Below, in pieces: positions 9,329-19,505 of a DNA stretch of 64,000 bases (position 1 is its first letter; each line of letters opens with the position of its first letter). Under the pieces are notes generated by a model. It saw only the letters and a list, made by a program, of their open reading frames with translations, did no database searches and was not told the origin of the DNA. The DNA comes from CAJQQK01 sp965224225 (GTDB lineage Bacteria; Pseudomonadota; Alphaproteobacteria; Rhizobiales; Hyphomicrobiaceae): NCBI GenBank assembly GCA_965224225.1, contig CBDCZF010000012.1, positions 124,001 to 188,000 of the forward strand, read 5' to 3'. A program made the position numbers and the translations under genes.

Positions 9329-10515
9329 GGCGTCGCTGCAACATATTCCGCATCACGCAGCAGCTCGCGGGTTGCAAGGCCGAGTGCTGGCCGCTTGGTC
9401 AGGCGTTCGAAGGCCTTGACTGCGGAGCGCGTGTCGTTCCCGAAAATGCCGTCGATCGGCCCCGGTTCCAGCCGCAAGCGGTCGAGGGCCACCTGCAGGC
9501 GCCGGATCGACCTCGGGTCGGTCAGGATGTCGGCCCGTGCAAAGGCGAGGGCTGCGCCGCTGAAGGCGCTGGCGCTCACCGCTGTGTTGGCAACCGTCGC
9601 CGGTTTGTAGCGGTGCTTCACTGACGTGCCGGAAACCAGATATCTGGTCTGCTGATACGTGCCGACATTCATCGCAACGACACGGATGCGGTTATCCGGG
9701 CTCAGCGTCAGCAGCGGCGATCCGGACGAAGCAAGCCCCGTATCGCACTCATGCAGGACAAGGCGTGAGACGTCTGTGAAATCACGTCCGATTTGGCTGA
9801 GGGCCTGAGCGTCGATCTGTGTCTGGGTTGCGCACCTGGAAGATCCCGTTAGGTGCCAGTCGCCGAGATCGCCATGGAAGGCGACATGCAGAAGGCGGCC
9901 GCGGGCTGCCAGGCGGTGCACGCGTGTCGGTTCGATATCGGCAATCTCAAGGCCGTTGCCGGCGCAGACAGGTTCGGTGAGCCGGGCAAGGGCCCAGTCC
10001 CGCGTTGCGTCGATCGGTGGTGCAACGCTGAGATCGGTGGCGCCTGCGATGACGAACTGGCCGGGGGATGCAGACGACTGGCCCATGATCGGCGAACTGC
10101 GCCGTTTGCCGGCAACCCCAACGATGAAGCGAAAACTGGCAAGATCCGGGCGGCGTTCACCTGAGGTGCGAAACAGGCAGTGTGCCGCCGTCGCAATCGT
10201 GCGGCGGCCGATGCAAAAGCCCGTGCACATCGTTCGCTCTGCTTCGCTGGCAACCAGGCCGATCGCGTTCTGCAAACCGCGCCAGCGGGAGGCAAGTGGT
10301 GCGCGGTCATCCTTGCCGAATACCGCGACGCGCTCGATCACACCACCTTGTTCGAGGACGGTCCTGATCTTGACGCCAGCACCGCCGGCTGCCGCCATCG
10401 AAGTGCTTGGCAGGGCCACGATTGCGGCCATGCCTGCCACGGCGTACCTCAAGTGACTGCAGCCCCGATGGCGGGGCCGTGTTGGCGTGCTGACTGGACG
10501 GTGCGATATCCACAT
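9325..10515 (-). CDS. Secreted trypsin-like serine protease with C-terminal peptidoglycan-binding domain
   Basis: 396 residues. A hydrophobic signal segment around residues 24-43 suggests export; the ATG chosen may be too early, and M29 is a possible alternative. The chymotrypsin-fold triad reads H112 (IATAAHCLF), D173 (RDWALARL) and S264 (LASSGSPLL). The Asp normally before the catalytic Ser (GDSG) is Ser here. The last ~65 residues (IRRLQVALDRLRLEPGPIDGIFG, TRSAVKAFERLTKRPALG) form a PG_binding_1 domain that would tether the enzyme to murein. Substrate unknown. Convergent with ccmH, overlapping its end by 4 nt. Confidence 0.82.
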   Translation of the reverse strand: MWISHRPVSTPTRPRHRGCSHLRYAVAGMAAIVALPSTSMAAAGGAGVKIRTVLEQGGVIERVAVFGKDDRAPLASRWRGLQNAIGLVASEAERTMCTGFCIGRRTIATAAHCLFRTSGERRPDLASFRFIVGVAGKRRSSPIMGQSSASPGQFVIAGATDLSVAPPIDATRDWALARLTEPVCAGNGLEIADIEPTRVHRLAARGRLLHVAFHGDLGDWHLTGSSRCATQTQIDAQALSQIGRDFTDVSRLVLHECDTGLASSGSPLLTLSPDNRIRVVAMNVGTYQQTRYLVSGTSVKHRYKPATVANTAVSASAFSGAALAFARADILTDPRSIRRLQVALDRLRLEPGPIDGIFGNDTRSAVKAFERLTKRPALGLATRELLRDAEYVAATP

Positions 10516-10630
10516 TACGAATATTTAACCTTCCTGAAAGGCATGGTTAAGGTCGCAGCCGCTACGACGACCCGAAGCATGGGTCATAACGGCCCTTCGC
10601 GCCCTTTGTCGAACCAGGAAGGTCAAACTG

Positions 10631-12193
10631 ATGCAACAACAATTGGGCAATCTGAATAACGTGAGGCGGAGCGCCGCGCCGTCGGGCTGGCGCCGTGGGG
10701 TGCTATCCATCGCGACCGTGGCGGCGGTTGCCGGTGCGGCGATGGTTGCAAACGGTCTGGCAACGGCTCCGACAGTCCAGGCGCAAAGAGCCTCGGGCAA
10801 TGCGGCAATCACACCGATTCCCGGCGCCCCGGTGTCGTTCGCCGACCTTGTCGCCAGGGTCAAACCCTCCGTTGTCAGCATCCAGGTGCAGTCGAGGAGG
10901 GACGAGACCTCGAGGCGACAAAGCCGGCGGGGTCGGCGCGGCAATAACGGCAAGCCGTTTCCGGATCTGCCCGACGATCATCCCCTCAATGAATTCTTCC
11001 GTGGTATGCCTCGTGATAATCCAGGAGGTGGTGCGCGTCCGCGGCCAAGGCGTCAGGCACAGGGTTCCGGCTTCGTGATTTCGGCTGACGGGTACGTCGT
11101 GACCAACAATCACGTCATTTCCGGCGCTGACAAGATCATGGTGAGCTTCGACCAGAAGGAGAAGCTGCCGGCCGAACTGGTCGGAACCGATCCCCGGACT
11201 GATCTGGCACTACTCAAGATCCAGTCGAAGAAGAATTTCCCGTTCGTTCGCTTCGCGTCGGCGGCCAGCCGTGAGGGCGACTGGGTGGTCGCGGTCGGCA
11301 ACCCATTCGGTCTGGGCGGTACGGTGACGGCCGGCATCGTCTCGGCACTCGCCCGTGACATCGGGTCGGGCCCTTACGATTTCCTGCAGATCGATGCGGC
11401 GGTCAACCGCGGCAACTCCGGCGGGCCGACGTTCAACCTCAAGGGCGAGGTGATCGGCGTCAATACGGCGATCTACAGCCCGTCCGGCGGTAACGTCGGG
11501 ATCGCGTTCGCGGTGCCGGCGCGCACCGCTGTCGAGGTGATCGATGAACTGCGCAAATCGGGCACCGTCAAGCGCGGCTGGCTCGGCGTCAAGATCCAGT
11601 CGGTGACCAAGGATATCGCCGAAGGTCTCGGTCTCGATGAGGCACACGGCGCGCTGGTCAGCGAAGTCACTGCCGACAGTCCGGCTGAGAAAGCGGGCCT
11701 TCGATCCGGTGACGCGATCACTAGCGTCAACGACCGAAGGATCGACGACAGCCGCGACCTGGCGCGTAAGATTGCCGACTACGCACCGGGAACGACCGTT
11801 GCCGTCCTCGTGCGCCGCGGCGACCGCGATCGTACGATCAACGTCAAACTCGGCACGTTCCCTGGGGCAGGCAAGCTTGCAGCGCGCACGGAGCCCAAGC
11901 GCGAAAAAGTCGAACCAACCGCTCTCGCCGACCTTGGCTTGCGGCTGAGCAAGCCGGAGTCGGGTGACGGCGTCGAGATCCAGGGCGTCGATGATGATAC
12001 CGATGCCGCTGACAAGGGCCTGCGCCCCGGCGACATCATCGTCGAGGTCAACAGCAACAAGGTCAATCGCCCGAATGATGTTGATGCCCAGGTCAAACGT
12101 GCCAAGCGGCTTGGCCGCAAGGCGATCCTGATGGTCGTCAAGCGCGGCGAGCAGCGACGCTTCGTTGCCATTCAACTCAAGCGCAAGAGCTAA
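10631..12193 (+). CDS. degP: Periplasmic DegP/HtrA-family serine protease
   Basis: 520 residues. N-terminal signal/anchor about 20-52, then the protease domain with triad H161 (VVTNNHVIS), D191 (RTDLALLKI) and S263 (RGNSGGPTF). A low-complexity basic loop (residues 88-145) precedes the catalytic core, as in rhizobial DegP1. Two PDZ domains follow (about 295-390 and 420-510; GWLGVKIQSV, GLRSGDAITSV, GLRPGDIIVEV). It degrades or refolds damaged envelope proteins. A response regulator and kinase gene follow on the same strand, then glnE, an order seen in rhizobia; this suggests the pair may monitor envelope stress, but that is inference. Confidence 0.94.
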   Translation: MQQQLGNLNNVRRSAAPSGWRRGVLSIATVAAVAGAAMVANGLATAPTVQAQRASGNAAITPIPGAPVSFADLVARVKPSVVSIQVQSRRDETSRRQSRRGRRGNNGKPFPDLPDDHPLNEFFRGMPRDNPGGGARPRPRRQAQGSGFVISADGYVVTNNHVISGADKIMVSFDQKEKLPAELVGTDPRTDLALLKIQSKKNFPFVRFASAASREGDWVVAVGNPFGLGGTVTAGIVSALARDIGSGPYDFLQIDAAVNRGNSGGPTFNLKGEVIGVNTAIYSPSGGNVGIAFAVPARTAVEVIDELRKSGTVKRGWLGVKIQSVTKDIAEGLGLDEAHGALVSEVTADSPAEKAGLRSGDAITSVNDRRIDDSRDLARKIADYAPGTTVAVLVRRGDRDRTINVKLGTFPGAGKLAARTEPKREKVEPTALADLGLRLSKPESGDGVEIQGVDDDTDAADKGLRPGDIIVEVNSNKVNRPNDVDAQVKRAKRLGRKAILMVVKRGEQRRFVAIQLKRKS

Positions 12194-12346
12194 GCTGGGC
12201 AGAATTGGCGGGCGGCTGTTTCGTGACGGTCGCCCGCCGACACGACTTGTCAACGAAGGGACCTGGCGCGACACTCAATGACCGCCGGGTCCGCATTGTC
12301 TTTCTGTCGGGCCATCGTGGTGCCGAAAGCGAGGTTCGATTGGCCG

Positions 12347-13030
12347 ATGCGCGTGCTGGTGATCGAAGACGACGAGGAGGTTGCAGGCTTCATTGCCAAG
12401 GCCTTGCGCGAAAGCGGTCACATGGCCGATGTTGCCGTCGACGGTGAGACCGGGCTCGCCATGGCACGGTCTGAGAATTACGACGTGCTTGTCGTCGACC
12501 GCATGCTGCCGCGCCTCGATGGGCTCGGAGTGATTCGCGCACTAAGGGCCGAGGATCATACCGTGCCGGCGTTGATATTGTCGGCGCTCGGGGAGGTCGA
12601 CGACAGGGTCAAGGGGCTCAAATCGGGCGGCGACGATTACCTGACCAAGCCGTTTGCCTTTTCCGAACTCCTGGCCCGTCTCGAAGCGCTCGGCCGCCGT
12701 GTGCAGCCGGAAGAGCAGAAGACCCGCTACGTCGTCGGCGATCTCGTGCTCGACCGCCTCTCGCACCGCGTGACGCGCGGCGAGCAGACCATCAACCTGC
12801 AGCCGCGCGAATACCGCCTGCTCGAATATCTCATGAAACACGCTGGCCAGGTCGTCACGCGCACGATGCTGCTCGAGGGCGTCTGGGACTATCACTTCGA
12901 TCCCCAGACCAACGTCATCGATGTTCACATCTCGCGCCTGCGCACCAAGATCGATAAGAACTTCGACAGTCCGCTTTTGCACACCGTACGTGGCGCCGGC
13001 TACGTGATCCGCGAAGGCGCGGACGGCTAG
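12347..13030 (+). CDS. OmpR-family response regulator downstream of degP
   Basis: 227 residues from ATG 12347 (MRVLVIEDDEEV, the usual family start). An in-frame ATG at 12278 would add 23 residues without family resemblance. Receiver domain: E7/D8/D9, phospho-acceptor D51 (LVVDRMLPRLDG), K about 101 (YLTKPF). Winged-helix output domain about 130-222 with LQPREYRLLEYL and NVIDVHISRLRTKI. Acts as a transcription factor with the kinase encoded 9 nt downstream. It resembles the CzcR/MprA-type branch; regulon unknown. Confidence 0.9.
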   Translation: MRVLVIEDDEEVAGFIAKALRESGHMADVAVDGETGLAMARSENYDVLVVDRMLPRLDGLGVIRALRAEDHTVPALILSALGEVDDRVKGLKSGGDDYLTKPFAFSELLARLEALGRRVQPEEQKTRYVVGDLVLDRLSHRVTRGEQTINLQPREYRLLEYLMKHAGQVVTRTMLLEGVWDYHFDPQTNVIDVHISRLRTKIDKNFDSPLLHTVRGAGYVIREGADG

Positions 13031-13039
13031 GCGCACGCG

Positions 13040-14557
13040 ATGTTCTGGAACTCGAGCGCCATCCGTATCACTCTGACCATCATGGCTGCCTTTACGCTGC
13101 TCTCAGCACTGGTCGTCGGGCTCGTCTTCTGGCGCACCAACGACATGCTGGCACGCCAGAATATGTCGAGCCTTCTGGCCGAGGCGCGTGTTCTGTCGGA
13201 GATTGCAGCTCGTGACGGCACACCGGCTCTCCTGCGCCGCTTGCGCGAGCGCTATGCCGCTTCGGATTCGATGTTGTTCGGCCTGGCGGATGCGAGCGGC
13301 CAGGCCGTCTGGCTCGGCGGCCTGAAGGCCTGGCCTGCAGCTCTCGAGCGGGACAATCAAAGCGCTGTCTTCGATTTTCAACCGGCACCGGACCCGTCGC
13401 GCCGGCAGATTCGCCCATCCGGGGATTTGGTTGCGTTCGGTGCAACGGTTCGCCTACCCGACGGAGAGCGGCTGCTGGTTGGTCGTGACGTTACCGAGCA
13501 GAACGCATTCGGCCGGACGCTGCGCATCTGGTTCGTGACCGCGGTCTGCCTGCTGGCGCTTCTTGCCCTGGTGGCCGGCTGGATCATCAACCGCATGCTG
13601 CTGCGTCGCCTCGAGGCAATGACCGGGACGGCCGGCCGTATCATGGCGGGAGACCTCAGCCAGCGCGTGGCGCTCAGCGATGCCGATGATGAATTCGACG
13701 ATCTCGCGCGCCATTTGAACCGGATGCTCGAGCGCATCGAGGCTTTGATGAACGGCCTGCGCGAGGTATCCGACAACATCGCTCATGATCTCAAGACGCC
13801 GCTCAACCGCCTGCGGATTCGGGCCGAACAGGCGCTGCGCGATCCACGTGGTGATGCGGCCTGCCGCGAGGGGCTCGAGGCAACCCTGGTCGAGGCCGAT
13901 GAGCTGATGCGCACGTTTAATGCGCTCCTTCGCGTTGCACGCCTTGAAGCCGGTACGCTTGGCGAGAACGCCGAGGTGGTCGATCTCGCCGAACTGGCCC
14001 GGAGCCTTGCTGAATTCTACGAGCCGGTGGTCGAGGAAGCAGGCGCCAAACTCTTGGTCGATGTACCCGACCAATTGCACGTTCGGGCCAGTCGTCAGCT
14101 GATGACACAGGCGGTGACGAATCTCATCGAAAACGCGGTCAAATACGGCCTGCCGGATGTCGGTCGGCATTTCGATATCACCAAGCCGCAGATCTCGATC
14201 GGCGTGCGTCGTGACGGTGGCCGGGCTGTCGTGTGGGTGGCCGATCGTGGCGAAGGGATTGCGGAGGAAGACCGCAATCGTGTCCTCAAGCGTTTCGTAC
14301 GCCTTGATGCGGCGCGCTCGAAGCCCGGTACGGGACTGGGGCTCAGCCTGGTTGCTGCGGTCATGCGCCAGCACGGCGGCGGCATCGAGTTGTGTGACAA
14401 CCAGCCTGGTCTGCGTATCGAGCTACATCTGCCTGCCGAGCGGATCGTGGACGATGCTCGGGCCAGCGATGCAACCGGGTCATTAGGGGCGACGCGGGGT
14501 GATTGTCATGCCAGTATGGAGACGCATTCGAAGACGTCCACGGCAGAGGTGAGATGA
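13040..14557 (+). CDS. Membrane sensor histidine kinase downstream of degP
   Basis: 505 residues. Membrane helices at about 10-32 and 162-184 flank a ~130-residue periplasmic domain; a HAMP domain follows (about 185-238, IMAGDLSQRVALSDADDEFDDL). The phospho-acceptor is H249 in DNIAHDLKTPLNRLR. ATPase boxes: N-box QAVTNLIENAVKYG, G1 ADRGEGIAEED, G2 GTGLGLSLV. It is the cognate kinase of the regulator encoded just upstream. Its stop overlaps the glnE start in an ATGA arrangement, so the three genes are probably one transcript. Ligand unknown. Confidence 0.9.
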   Translation: MFWNSSAIRITLTIMAAFTLLSALVVGLVFWRTNDMLARQNMSSLLAEARVLSEIAARDGTPALLRRLRERYAASDSMLFGLADASGQAVWLGGLKAWPAALERDNQSAVFDFQPAPDPSRRQIRPSGDLVAFGATVRLPDGERLLVGRDVTEQNAFGRTLRIWFVTAVCLLALLALVAGWIINRMLLRRLEAMTGTAGRIMAGDLSQRVALSDADDEFDDLARHLNRMLERIEALMNGLREVSDNIAHDLKTPLNRLRIRAEQALRDPRGDAACREGLEATLVEADELMRTFNALLRVARLEAGTLGENAEVVDLAELARSLAEFYEPVVEEAGAKLLVDVPDQLHVRASRQLMTQAVTNLIENAVKYGLPDVGRHFDITKPQISIGVRRDGGRAVVWVADRGEGIAEEDRNRVLKRFVRLDAARSKPGTGLGLSLVAAVMRQHGGGIELCDNQPGLRIELHLPAERIVDDARASDATGSLGATRGDCHASMETHSKTSTAEVR

Positions 14558-17508
14558 TGGAAGAGGCAGGCCCGTTGTGGCAGCGGCTATGCGAACTGCC
14601 ACGGACCGGCGATGAACAACAGCGTGTTCGGGCAGCAGCCTTCCTGAAGGACATCCGTGACGACTGGCAGCGCGCCGACCTGCCGGATGAGGCCCTCGCA
14701 GCCCTTGGCAATGCCCGCCTGACCGAGTTTCTGAGCGCCGTCCTGGTCGGCTCGCGCCATCTCAATATGGCCCTGCAGCGTGACCCGGCGCGCGCCTGGC
14801 GCGTCCTGTCGGCCGATCCGGATCTACACTTGAAGACGCTGATCGATGAGGTTGGTGAAGCAGCTTACGAAGGCGCCCCCCTCAAAGCCTGGATGACCAG
14901 GTTGCGTGCCTTCAAGGCGGAGGCAGCCCTCGTTATTGCGCTTGCCGATCTCGCCGGCATCTGGCCGATCATGCGGGCAACCGAGGCGCTCGCCGAGTGC
15001 GCTGATGCAGCTTGCGATGCAGCCGTCGCCTATCTCTTCGATGAAGCCTGCCGCAAGGGTGAATGGTTGGCTGAAGCCGGCCCTGCTGCCATGCCGCATC
15101 GCGACAGCGGCTATTTCGCGCTCGCCATGGGCAAGCACGGTGCCTTCGAACTCAACTATTCGAGCGACATCGATCTAATCGTCTTCTACGATCCGATGAA
15201 GGCGCGCCTCAGGGAGGGGCTCGAAGCGCCGACCTTTTTCATCAAGCTGACCCGTGATCTCGTCAAATTGCTCAACGAGCGCACAGCCGATGGCTACGTG
15301 TTCCGCACCGATCTGCGCTTGCGACCAGATCCCGGTGCCACGCATGTTGCCATGTCGATTGATGCGGCCCTGCATTACTATGAAAGTTTCGGCCAGAACT
15401 GGGAGCGCGCCGCCATGATCAAGGCGCGGCCGGCGGCCGGTGATTTAGACGCAGGCCGGCGCTTTCTCAAAGAGCTCAGCCCATTTGTCTGGCGCAAGTA
15501 CCTCGACTTCGCCGCGATCGCCGACATTCACGCCATGAAGCGCCAGATCCATGCCCATCGCGGTTTTGCGAAGATCGCAGCAGCGGGCCACAACATCAAG
15601 CTCGGTCGCGGCGGCATTCGCGAGATCGAGTTCTTCGCCCAGACCCAGCAACTAATCGCCGGTGGCCGCCAGCCGGAACTGCGCGTGCCGCAGACGCTCG
15701 CCGCCCTCGGTATTTTGGCGGAGCGCAACTGGATCGCACCGCATGTCCGCTCCGACCTCGATGATGCTTATCGGTTCCTGCGCCGGATTGAACACCGCAT
15801 TCAGATGATGGGCGACGAGCAGACCCACCAGGTGCCGAGCGATGCCGAACAGTTTGCAGCGCTTGCGCATTTTTCCGGCTTCGATACCCCTGCGGAATTC
15901 GAGGAAGCGCTTTTGCATCAGCTTGGTCGCGTGCAGACTTACTATGCCGAACTATTCGAAGACGGCCCCGAACTCAGTTCCGCGACGGCCAACCTCGTAC
16001 TGGTCGGCGAGGATGATGATCCTGACACTCTTGCATCGCTGACCCAGATGGGTTTTTCGCAGCCTGCACAAGTCCTGAGCACGGTGCGCACATGGCATCG
16101 TGGCCGCTATCCGGCAGTGCGTTCCGAAGGAGCGCGGGGGCGCCTGACAGAGGTCCAGCCGGCACTGATCGAGGCTCTGGCCGAGACCGTCAATCCCGAT
16201 GCGGCGCTTGCCGGTTTCGACCGGTTCCTGTCGACATTGCCAGCCGGCGTCCAGCTCTTTGCGCTGCTCAAGGCGCACCCTGAACTGTTGCGCCTGGTTG
16301 CCGTGATCATGGGCAGCGCACCGCGCATGGCCCAGATTCTCTCGCGCCGCCGACGCGTGTTCGATGCAGTGCTCGACCCGCGCATCATGGGTAGCCTGCC
16401 GGACCTTGCCGAAGTCCGCCGGCTGATCCACGACGAACTTGCCGATGCGCACGATCTCGAGACCGTACTCGACCGGGCTCGCATTCTCGGCCGCGAGCAA
16501 ATGTTCCTGATCGGCGTGCGCTTGCTCACCGGCCATATCACGACCGATGAGGCGGGCCCGGCCTACGCGATGATCGCTGAAGAACTCATTCGCCACCTGT
16601 TCGAGGCCGTCGATGCTGACTTCCGTCAGCAACACGGTGCGGTACCGGGGGGTGCTGCCTGTATCGTCGCGATGGGCCGGCTCGGTGGCCGCGAGATGAG
16701 TGCGACCAGCGATCTCGACCTGATCGTGGTCTATGATTTCGACGCTGAGGCCAAGATGTCAGACGGGTCGCGGCCTCTCGCTGTCGGCCAGTATTACGCG
16801 CGACTGACACAGCGCCTGATCAGTGCGATTTCGGCACAGACAGCAGAGGGCCGCCTCTACGAGGTCGACATGCGCTTGAGACCCTCGGGCAACAAGGGGC
16901 CCGTGGCAACGCAGTGGTCGAGCTTCGAGCGCTATCAGGCTAACGAAGCCTGGACCTGGGAACACATGGCGCTGACCCGGGCGCGCGTCATTTGCGGGCC
17001 TGAAGAGCTGGCTGGCCGCATCGAAGGGGCGATTCAGCGCACGCTTTCAGCACCGCGCGATCGTGAGAAACTCGTCAAGGACGTGCACGAGATGCGCGAG
17101 CGCATCTGGCAGGAAAAGCAGACGGACAACATCTGGGACCTGAAACAGGTTCGCGGCGGCTTCGTCGATCTCGAGTTCATTACGCAATTTCTCGAGTTGG
17201 CTCACGCCAGCGAACGACCCGAGATCCTGGATACAAGCATGCTTGCGGCTCTCGGCCGTCTCCGCGATACCGGCGTGCTCGATGCCGATATCGCCGCGAG
17301 CCTGATCGAGGCCGGCCGTCAATATGATGCACAGATGCAACTTCTGCGTCTTTGCTTCGAAGGCGGCTTCGAGCCGGCCGATGCACCGGACGGCTTGAAG
17401 CTGCTGCTCGCGAATGCCGCGGGCGAACCCGATTTCACCCGCCTCGAGCTCAAATTGCGCGAGACCCAGGCGATGGTGTGGCGCTATTTCGACGAGATCG
17501 TGCGCTGA
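14554..17508 (+). CDS. glnE: Bifunctional glutamine synthetase adenylyltransferase/deadenylase
   Basis: 984 residues from ATG 14554 (AGAGGTGAG ribosome-binding site; a second ATG follows at once at 14557). An upstream ATG at 14503 lies inside the kinase gene. Two nucleotidyltransferase halves are visible: the N-terminal deadenylylase motif GKHGAFELNYSSDIDLIVFY near residue 191 and the C-terminal adenylylase motif GRLGGREMSATSDLDLIVVY near residue 707. Each has the metal-binding DxD. A linker with the PII-responsive region lies between. GlnE adds AMP to or removes it from glutamine synthetase, so nitrogen status sets glutamine synthesis. Full length for the family. Confidence 0.95.
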   Translation: MMEEAGPLWQRLCELPRTGDEQQRVRAAAFLKDIRDDWQRADLPDEALAALGNARLTEFLSAVLVGSRHLNMALQRDPARAWRVLSADPDLHLKTLIDEVGEAAYEGAPLKAWMTRLRAFKAEAALVIALADLAGIWPIMRATEALAECADAACDAAVAYLFDEACRKGEWLAEAGPAAMPHRDSGYFALAMGKHGAFELNYSSDIDLIVFYDPMKARLREGLEAPTFFIKLTRDLVKLLNERTADGYVFRTDLRLRPDPGATHVAMSIDAALHYYESFGQNWERAAMIKARPAAGDLDAGRRFLKELSPFVWRKYLDFAAIADIHAMKRQIHAHRGFAKIAAAGHNIKLGRGGIREIEFFAQTQQLIAGGRQPELRVPQTLAALGILAERNWIAPHVRSDLDDAYRFLRRIEHRIQMMGDEQTHQVPSDAEQFAALAHFSGFDTPAEFEEALLHQLGRVQTYYAELFEDGPELSSATANLVLVGEDDDPDTLASLTQMGFSQPAQVLSTVRTWHRGRYPAVRSEGARGRLTEVQPALIEALAETVNPDAALAGFDRFLSTLPAGVQLFALLKAHPELLRLVAVIMGSAPRMAQILSRRRRVFDAVLDPRIMGSLPDLAEVRRLIHDELADAHDLETVLDRARILGREQMFLIGVRLLTGHITTDEAGPAYAMIAEELIRHLFEAVDADFRQQHGAVPGGAACIVAMGRLGGREMSATSDLDLIVVYDFDAEAKMSDGSRPLAVGQYYARLTQRLISAISAQTAEGRLYEVDMRLRPSGNKGPVATQWSSFERYQANEAWTWEHMALTRARVICGPEELAGRIEGAIQRTLSAPRDREKLVKDVHEMRERIWQEKQTDNIWDLKQVRGGFVDLEFITQFLELAHASERPEILDTSMLAALGRLRDTGVLDADIAASLIEAGRQYDAQMQLLRLCFEGGFEPADAPDGLKLLLANAAGEPDFTRLELKLRETQAMVWRYFDEIVR

Positions 17509-17702
17509 GCTTTCCGAGCAGAATTGATCGCAGACCGCGACGGAAACAGTTGGCCCCGCCCGTTGACCCAACATAGAGCGGCCGAAGCGTCATCGGCGTC
17601 TCCGCGGTGCTGGACAGTGCCTGGAGACGAAGACGGCCTAAGGCCGCGTCTTGAAACCAACTCGGCACAATCAAATCGAATGAGAAGCGGAGTGATCATC
17701 TC

Positions 17703-18764
17703 ATGAGTAAGAAATACTGGGTCGTCGGCGGTATAGCAGTTGCAGCGGTTGCAGCAACGGCACTCGTCGCAAATGCCCATCGCGGTCGCATGCATGACGG
17801 TTATGGCAGCGGCTGGTCGGGTGGCGGCCACATGTTCGGCGAACACGAAGGGCGCGGCCACGGCTGGCGCGGGCGCTGGCGGCGCAGCGTCTCGAAGGAA
17901 GACTATGACGCGCGCACGCGTTCCAGGTTCGCCAAGTGGGATGCCAACGGCGACGGTGTCGTCGATGCGGAAGAAGCACAAGCACGTATCGAACGGCGCA
18001 TGGAAGGGCGTATGGGCCGTCGCGGCGGCCGGCGCATGGAGCGCATGCTGCGCCGCTTCGATGCCGATCGGGACGGTAAGGTGACCAAGGCGGAAGCCGA
18101 GGCCCACGTTTCGGAAATGTTCGCCAAGGCGGATCTCGATGGCGACGGCGCGATCACGGATGCCGATCTGCCACCGATGATGCGTGACCGTAACGTTCTG
18201 AGCGGTGAAGGCCAATTCGGCCGGCACGGCATGGGACGCGGTCATGGCCGCTACGGTCGCCGGCACGGAGGCCGTCATGGGGCCAAGCGCATGATGCACT
18301 TCATCATCGGCGCCAATGCCAACAAGGACGGCGAAGTGACCATCCAGGAGGTTCAGGATCACGCAGCCGCGAGCTTCAAGCGTTTCGACCGCAACGCTGA
18401 CGGCGTCATCGATGAAGCCGATCGCGAAGCCTTCATGAAGGAAATGACCGACTATCGCGTGCGCCGTTTCATGCACCGTTTCGGTGCCGGTCAGGACGGC
18501 AAGCTGACGCTCGAGCAGTTCCGCGCCGAACGCGACAAGCGCTTCGCACGCATGGACCTTGACGGCGACGGCACCCTGTCGCGCGATGAACGGGGTGGCG
18601 GGCGCGGCTGGCACCGCGGCGGCCGTCAACATCGTGGCGGACCCCATGGCCGTGGTCACGAAGGTCGCGGTATGGGTGGCGGCATGGGCGGTGGAATGGA
18701 CGACCGTCCGCACCACCGAGGTCCGCGCTTCGAACATGAGGACGGCGAGCGCGGCGCGCAGTAA
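17703..18764 (+). CDS. Exported protein with about six or seven EF-hands, His/Arg/Gly-rich
   Basis: 353 residues, ATG behind GGAG (17688-17691). An N-terminal hydrophobic segment (WVVGGIAVAAVAATALVANA) is a signal peptide or anchor. EF-hand loops can be read at KWDANGDGVVDAEE, RFDADRDGKVTKAE, KADLDGDGAITDAD, NANKDGEVTIQE, RFDRNADGVIDEAD, GAGQDGKLTLEQ and RMDLDGDGTLSRDE. At least five keep the DxDxDG-type ligand pattern; some are degenerate. Linkers and the C-terminus are rich in His, Gly and Arg, which could bind transition metals. Probably a periplasmic Ca2+ or metal-responsive protein. It heads a cluster with an ECF sigma factor, a probable anti-sigma factor and a CnrX-like sensor, so it may feed that circuit; not shown. 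Confidence 0.8.
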   Translation: MSKKYWVVGGIAVAAVAATALVANAHRGRMHDGYGSGWSGGGHMFGEHEGRGHGWRGRWRRSVSKEDYDARTRSRFAKWDANGDGVVDAEEAQARIERRMEGRMGRRGGRRMERMLRRFDADRDGKVTKAEAEAHVSEMFAKADLDGDGAITDADLPPMMRDRNVLSGEGQFGRHGMGRGHGRYGRRHGGRHGAKRMMHFIIGANANKDGEVTIQEVQDHAAASFKRFDRNADGVIDEADREAFMKEMTDYRVRRFMHRFGAGQDGKLTLEQFRAERDKRFARMDLDGDGTLSRDERGGGRGWHRGGRQHRGGPHGRGHEGRGMGGGMGGGMDDRPHHRGPRFEHEDGERGAQ

Positions 18765-18843
18765 GATGATCGGCCAGGGACTGTCTACCGCGGTGGCGGT
18801 CTCTGGCTGCCATCGAGGCAGCCGTGCACGACCGCTGGGGACC

Positions 18844-19488
18844 ATGGCATTGGCAGCGCAACGAACCGGACCGGCAGGCGAGCGCACGCCCGACAACGTC
18901 GTCGCGCTGCGCCCGTTGCCGCGTTCTGCAGACGGCGAACTGCTGGCCGGTATCCGGCGGGGTGAGGCGCCCGCCTTCCGCGAGCTGATGCAGCGCCATT
19001 TGAACAGCGTGCTGGCAACGGCCAGGCGTATCGTCGGTGATGCGGCGGAAGCCGAAGACATCGCTCAGGAGGCCTTTTTGCGTCTCTGGCGCGGCGCCGA
19101 CGGCGTCGAGGCCATCGGCGACACCTTGCTGCCCTGGCTGCGGCGGGTTGCCTCCAACCTGGCGATCGACCGTCTGCGCAAGGCACGGCGGCTCGATGTG
19201 ACGGACGAGTTGCCCGACCAGCCCGATCAGGCACGCCAGTTGCAAACCCTCGAGACACGCGATACCGCCGCACGTGTCGAGGCTGCCCTGGCCTCGTTGC
19301 CCGAGCGCCAGCGCCTCGCCGTTGGCCTTTTCCATTTCGAGGAACTGAGCCAGCGCGAGGTGGCGCAAGCGATGGAGATTTCCGAAGATGCTCTCGAATC
19401 GCTACTGGCACGGGGGCGGCGGAAATTGCGCGAGATCCTGAAGGATGACTGGCGCGAACTGTTGGACGACGGGGGGAGCCCGGCTTGA
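18844..19488 (+). CDS. RNA polymerase ECF sigma factor
   Basis: About 214 residues from ATG 18844. Another in-frame ATG at 18766, 1 nt after the EF-hand stop, would add 26 unconserved-looking residues; neither has a strong ribosome-binding site, so the start is uncertain. Region 2 is clear: FRELMQRHLNSVLATARRIV and AEDIAQEAFLRLWR. Region 4 has LPERQRLAVGLFHFEELSQ and VAQAMEISEDALESLLARGR, a helix-turn-helix for -35 recognition. It directs transcription to a small regulon when released from an anti-sigma factor. The next gene is the likely partner, starting within about 20 nt of this stop. Confidence 0.9.
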   Translation: MALAAQRTGPAGERTPDNVVALRPLPRSADGELLAGIRRGEAPAFRELMQRHLNSVLATARRIVGDAAEAEDIAQEAFLRLWRGADGVEAIGDTLLPWLRRVASNLAIDRLRKARRLDVTDELPDQPDQARQLQTLETRDTAARVEAALASLPERQRLAVGLFHFEELSQREVAQAMEISEDALESLLARGRRKLREILKDDWRELLDDGGSPA

Positions 19489-19505
19489 TCGGGAATGGTG
19501 ATGTG

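Noticed and set aside
12278..12346. N-terminal extension of the degP-linked response regulator
   Set aside because: The added residues do not belong to a receiver domain; family members start at MRVLVIED.
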